DNA of 7,211 nt from Lysobacteraceae bacterium (GTDB lineage Bacteria > Pseudomonadota > Gammaproteobacteria > Xanthomonadales > Xanthomonadaceae). Below are positions 6,336 through 7,211 of the stretch, piece after piece (positions within the stretch are counted from its first letter, which is position 1; each line of letters starts with the position of its first letter). The notes below the pieces were generated by a model. The model worked only from the letters and a program-made list of their open reading frames with translations, searched no databases and was not told the DNA's origin. Location of the stretch: positions 1 through 7,211 of the forward strand of contig JAQGOI010000096.1 in assembly GCA_028293685.1 (NCBI GenBank), given 5' to 3'. A program made the translations under genes and the position numbers.

Positions 6336-7211
6336 GTGGCCAGGCGAAGCCTCCCCATCGAAGTCGATGCCGCATCGCTGCCGCCGCTTGGCATGCCACC
6401 GGCCATTTTCCTGCGCGACTACTGGCAGAAGCGGCCGCTGCTGATCCGCAACGCCTTTGCCGATTTCGACTTACCCATCACGCCCGAAGATCTTGCAGGC
6501 CTGGCCTGCGAAGACGCCGCACTGTCCCGGATCGTGATGCACGAAACCGGTGTTTCCGGCACGCGTGACGAATGGTTGCTGCGCCATGGTCCATTTCCGG
6601 AGGACATGTTCCCGGCGCTGCCGCAGAAGGACTGGACGCTGCTGGTGCAGGACGTCGACAAGTGGGACGCCGATGTCGCGGCATTGCTGAAGCCGTTCGA
6701 TTTCCTGCCGCGCTGGCGCATCGACGATGTGATGGTGAGTTTCGCGGCGCCGGGCGGATCGGTCGGCGCGCACGTCGATCAGTACGACGTGTTCCTGTTG
6801 CAGGGCCTTGGCCGGCGACGCTGGCAGATCGATACCTCCGCCAACCCACCCATCGAGTTTCGACGGGATACCGAGCTCAAGCTGCTGCAGCGCTTCAGCC
6901 CGACCCATGACTGGATCCTCGCGCCCGGCGACATGCTCTACCTGCCCCCCGGAGTTCCGCATCACGGCATCGCTGAAGACGCGTCCCTGACGTTCTCACT
7001 TGGCATGCGCGCGCCGGCGGCATCGGAACTGCTGGGTGATTTCGTCGACGCATTGATCGAGCAGGCGGACGACAGCCAGCGCTACCAGGATCCCGACCTT
7101 GTTCCCGCGTCGGATCCCAACGAAATCGACGCCGCGGCCATGCAGCGGGTGCTGGCCGCGTTGAACGCACTTCGGATGAACGATGCGGACAAGCTGGGGG
7201 ATTGGTTCGGC
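6336..7211 (+). CDS. roxA: JmjC/cupin 2-oxoglutarate oxygenase, RoxA/YcfD family (ribosomal protein L16 arginine hydroxylase), 3' end cut off
   Basis: The frame is open from GTG 6336 to the right edge, giving 292 residues. It matches the E. coli YcfD/RoxA layout, an Fe(II)/2-oxoglutarate enzyme that hydroxylates an arginine of ribosomal protein L16. Landmarks are FLRDYWQKRPLLIRNAF (25-41), WTLLVQDVDKW (100-110), PRWRIDDVMVSFAAPGGSVG (125-144), the iron ligands HVD in GAHVDQYD (H146, D148), GRRRW (159-163) with R161 as the likely 2-oxoglutarate ligand, APGDMLYLPPGVPHHG (196-211) with third iron ligand H209, and the LGMRAP strand (222-227). All catalytic residues are present. E. coli YcfD has 373 residues, so roughly the last 80 (C-terminal winged-helix-like domain) are missing, cut by the window, not by mutation. 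GTG starts 2 bp after purB, with a weak AAAGG at 6321-6325. ATG 6393 is an alternative, but it would trim the conserved start of the domain. Translational coupling to purB is likely. Confidence 0.93.
   Translation, partial: MARRSLPIEVDAASLPPLGMPPAIFLRDYWQKRPLLIRNAFADFDLPITPEDLAGLACEDAALSRIVMHETGVSGTRDEWLLRHGPFPEDMFPALPQKDWTLLVQDVDKWDADVAALLKPFDFLPRWRIDDVMVSFAAPGGSVGAHVDQYDVFLLQGLGRRRWQIDTSANPPIEFRRDTELKLLQRFSPTHDWILAPGDMLYLPPGVPHHGIAEDASLTFSLGMRAPAASELLGDFVDALIEQADDSQRYQDPDLVPASDPNEIDAAAMQRVLAALNALRMNDADKLGDWFG

Overview
The window is compact, GC-rich bacterial chromosome with no RNA gene, CRISPR array, transposase or phage gene. Protein content points to a gammaproteobacterium of the Xanthomonadales/Lysobacterales (Xanthomonas, Dyella, Rhodanobacter or Luteibacter type). 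The reasons are a YtrA-type GntR regulator heading an ABC-2 transporter operon, a YggN/DUF2884-like lipoprotein, purB followed directly by a RoxA/YcfD-type ribosomal oxygenase, and an ATTCCC-N8-GGGAAT palindromic repeat. The genus is inference from memory of families, not from a search.

Left block (1-3355, plus strand). The 3' end of an unidentified small or truncated gene (1-204) is followed 3 bp later by a short GntR/YtrA regulator (208-570). An ABC ATPase (567-1475) and an ABC-2 type permease (1472-2527) follow. Both junctions are 4-bp ATGA overlaps, so the three genes are almost certainly one translationally coupled operon. A putative lipoprotein with a DUF2884-like body (2576-3355) comes 48 bp later with its own Shine-Dalgarno, probably on the same transcript. 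The expected logic is a regulator repressing its own efflux or resistance-type transporter, with a periplasmic lipoprotein of unknown role. The operon promoter and operator are not visible and probably lie left of the window.

Middle block (3338-4753, minus strand). fumC, class II fumarase, converges on the lipoprotein gene and overlaps its 3' end by 18 bp. A strong 13-pair stem-loop (3365-3394) sits just past the lipoprotein stop, inside the fumC C-terminal codons.

Divergent intergenic region (4754-4965, 212 bp). This lies between fumC and purB. It holds a perfect 8-bp-stem palindrome of the widespread IPAFAGMT repeat type (4790-4809), a second imperfect hairpin that looks like a decayed copy in opposite orientation (4879-4902), and a TAGAAT -10 box close to purB.

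Right block (4966-7211, plus strand). purB (adenylosuccinate lyase) is followed after 2 bp by a gene starting at GTG 6336. It encodes a JmjC/cupin 2-oxoglutarate oxygenase of the RoxA/YcfD family (ribosomal protein L16 arginine hydroxylase) and runs off the right edge. FumC and PurB belong to the same fumarase/aspartase superfamily and are metabolically adjacent, because PurB (and PurB-dependent AMP synthesis) releases fumarate that FumC hydrates to malate.

I found no convincing undescribed system. The items most worth a second look are the repeat pair in the fumC-purB regulatory gap, the stem-loop in the overlapping convergent gene ends, the unidentified leader gene of the transporter operon, and the unusual Q-loop of the ABC ATPase.
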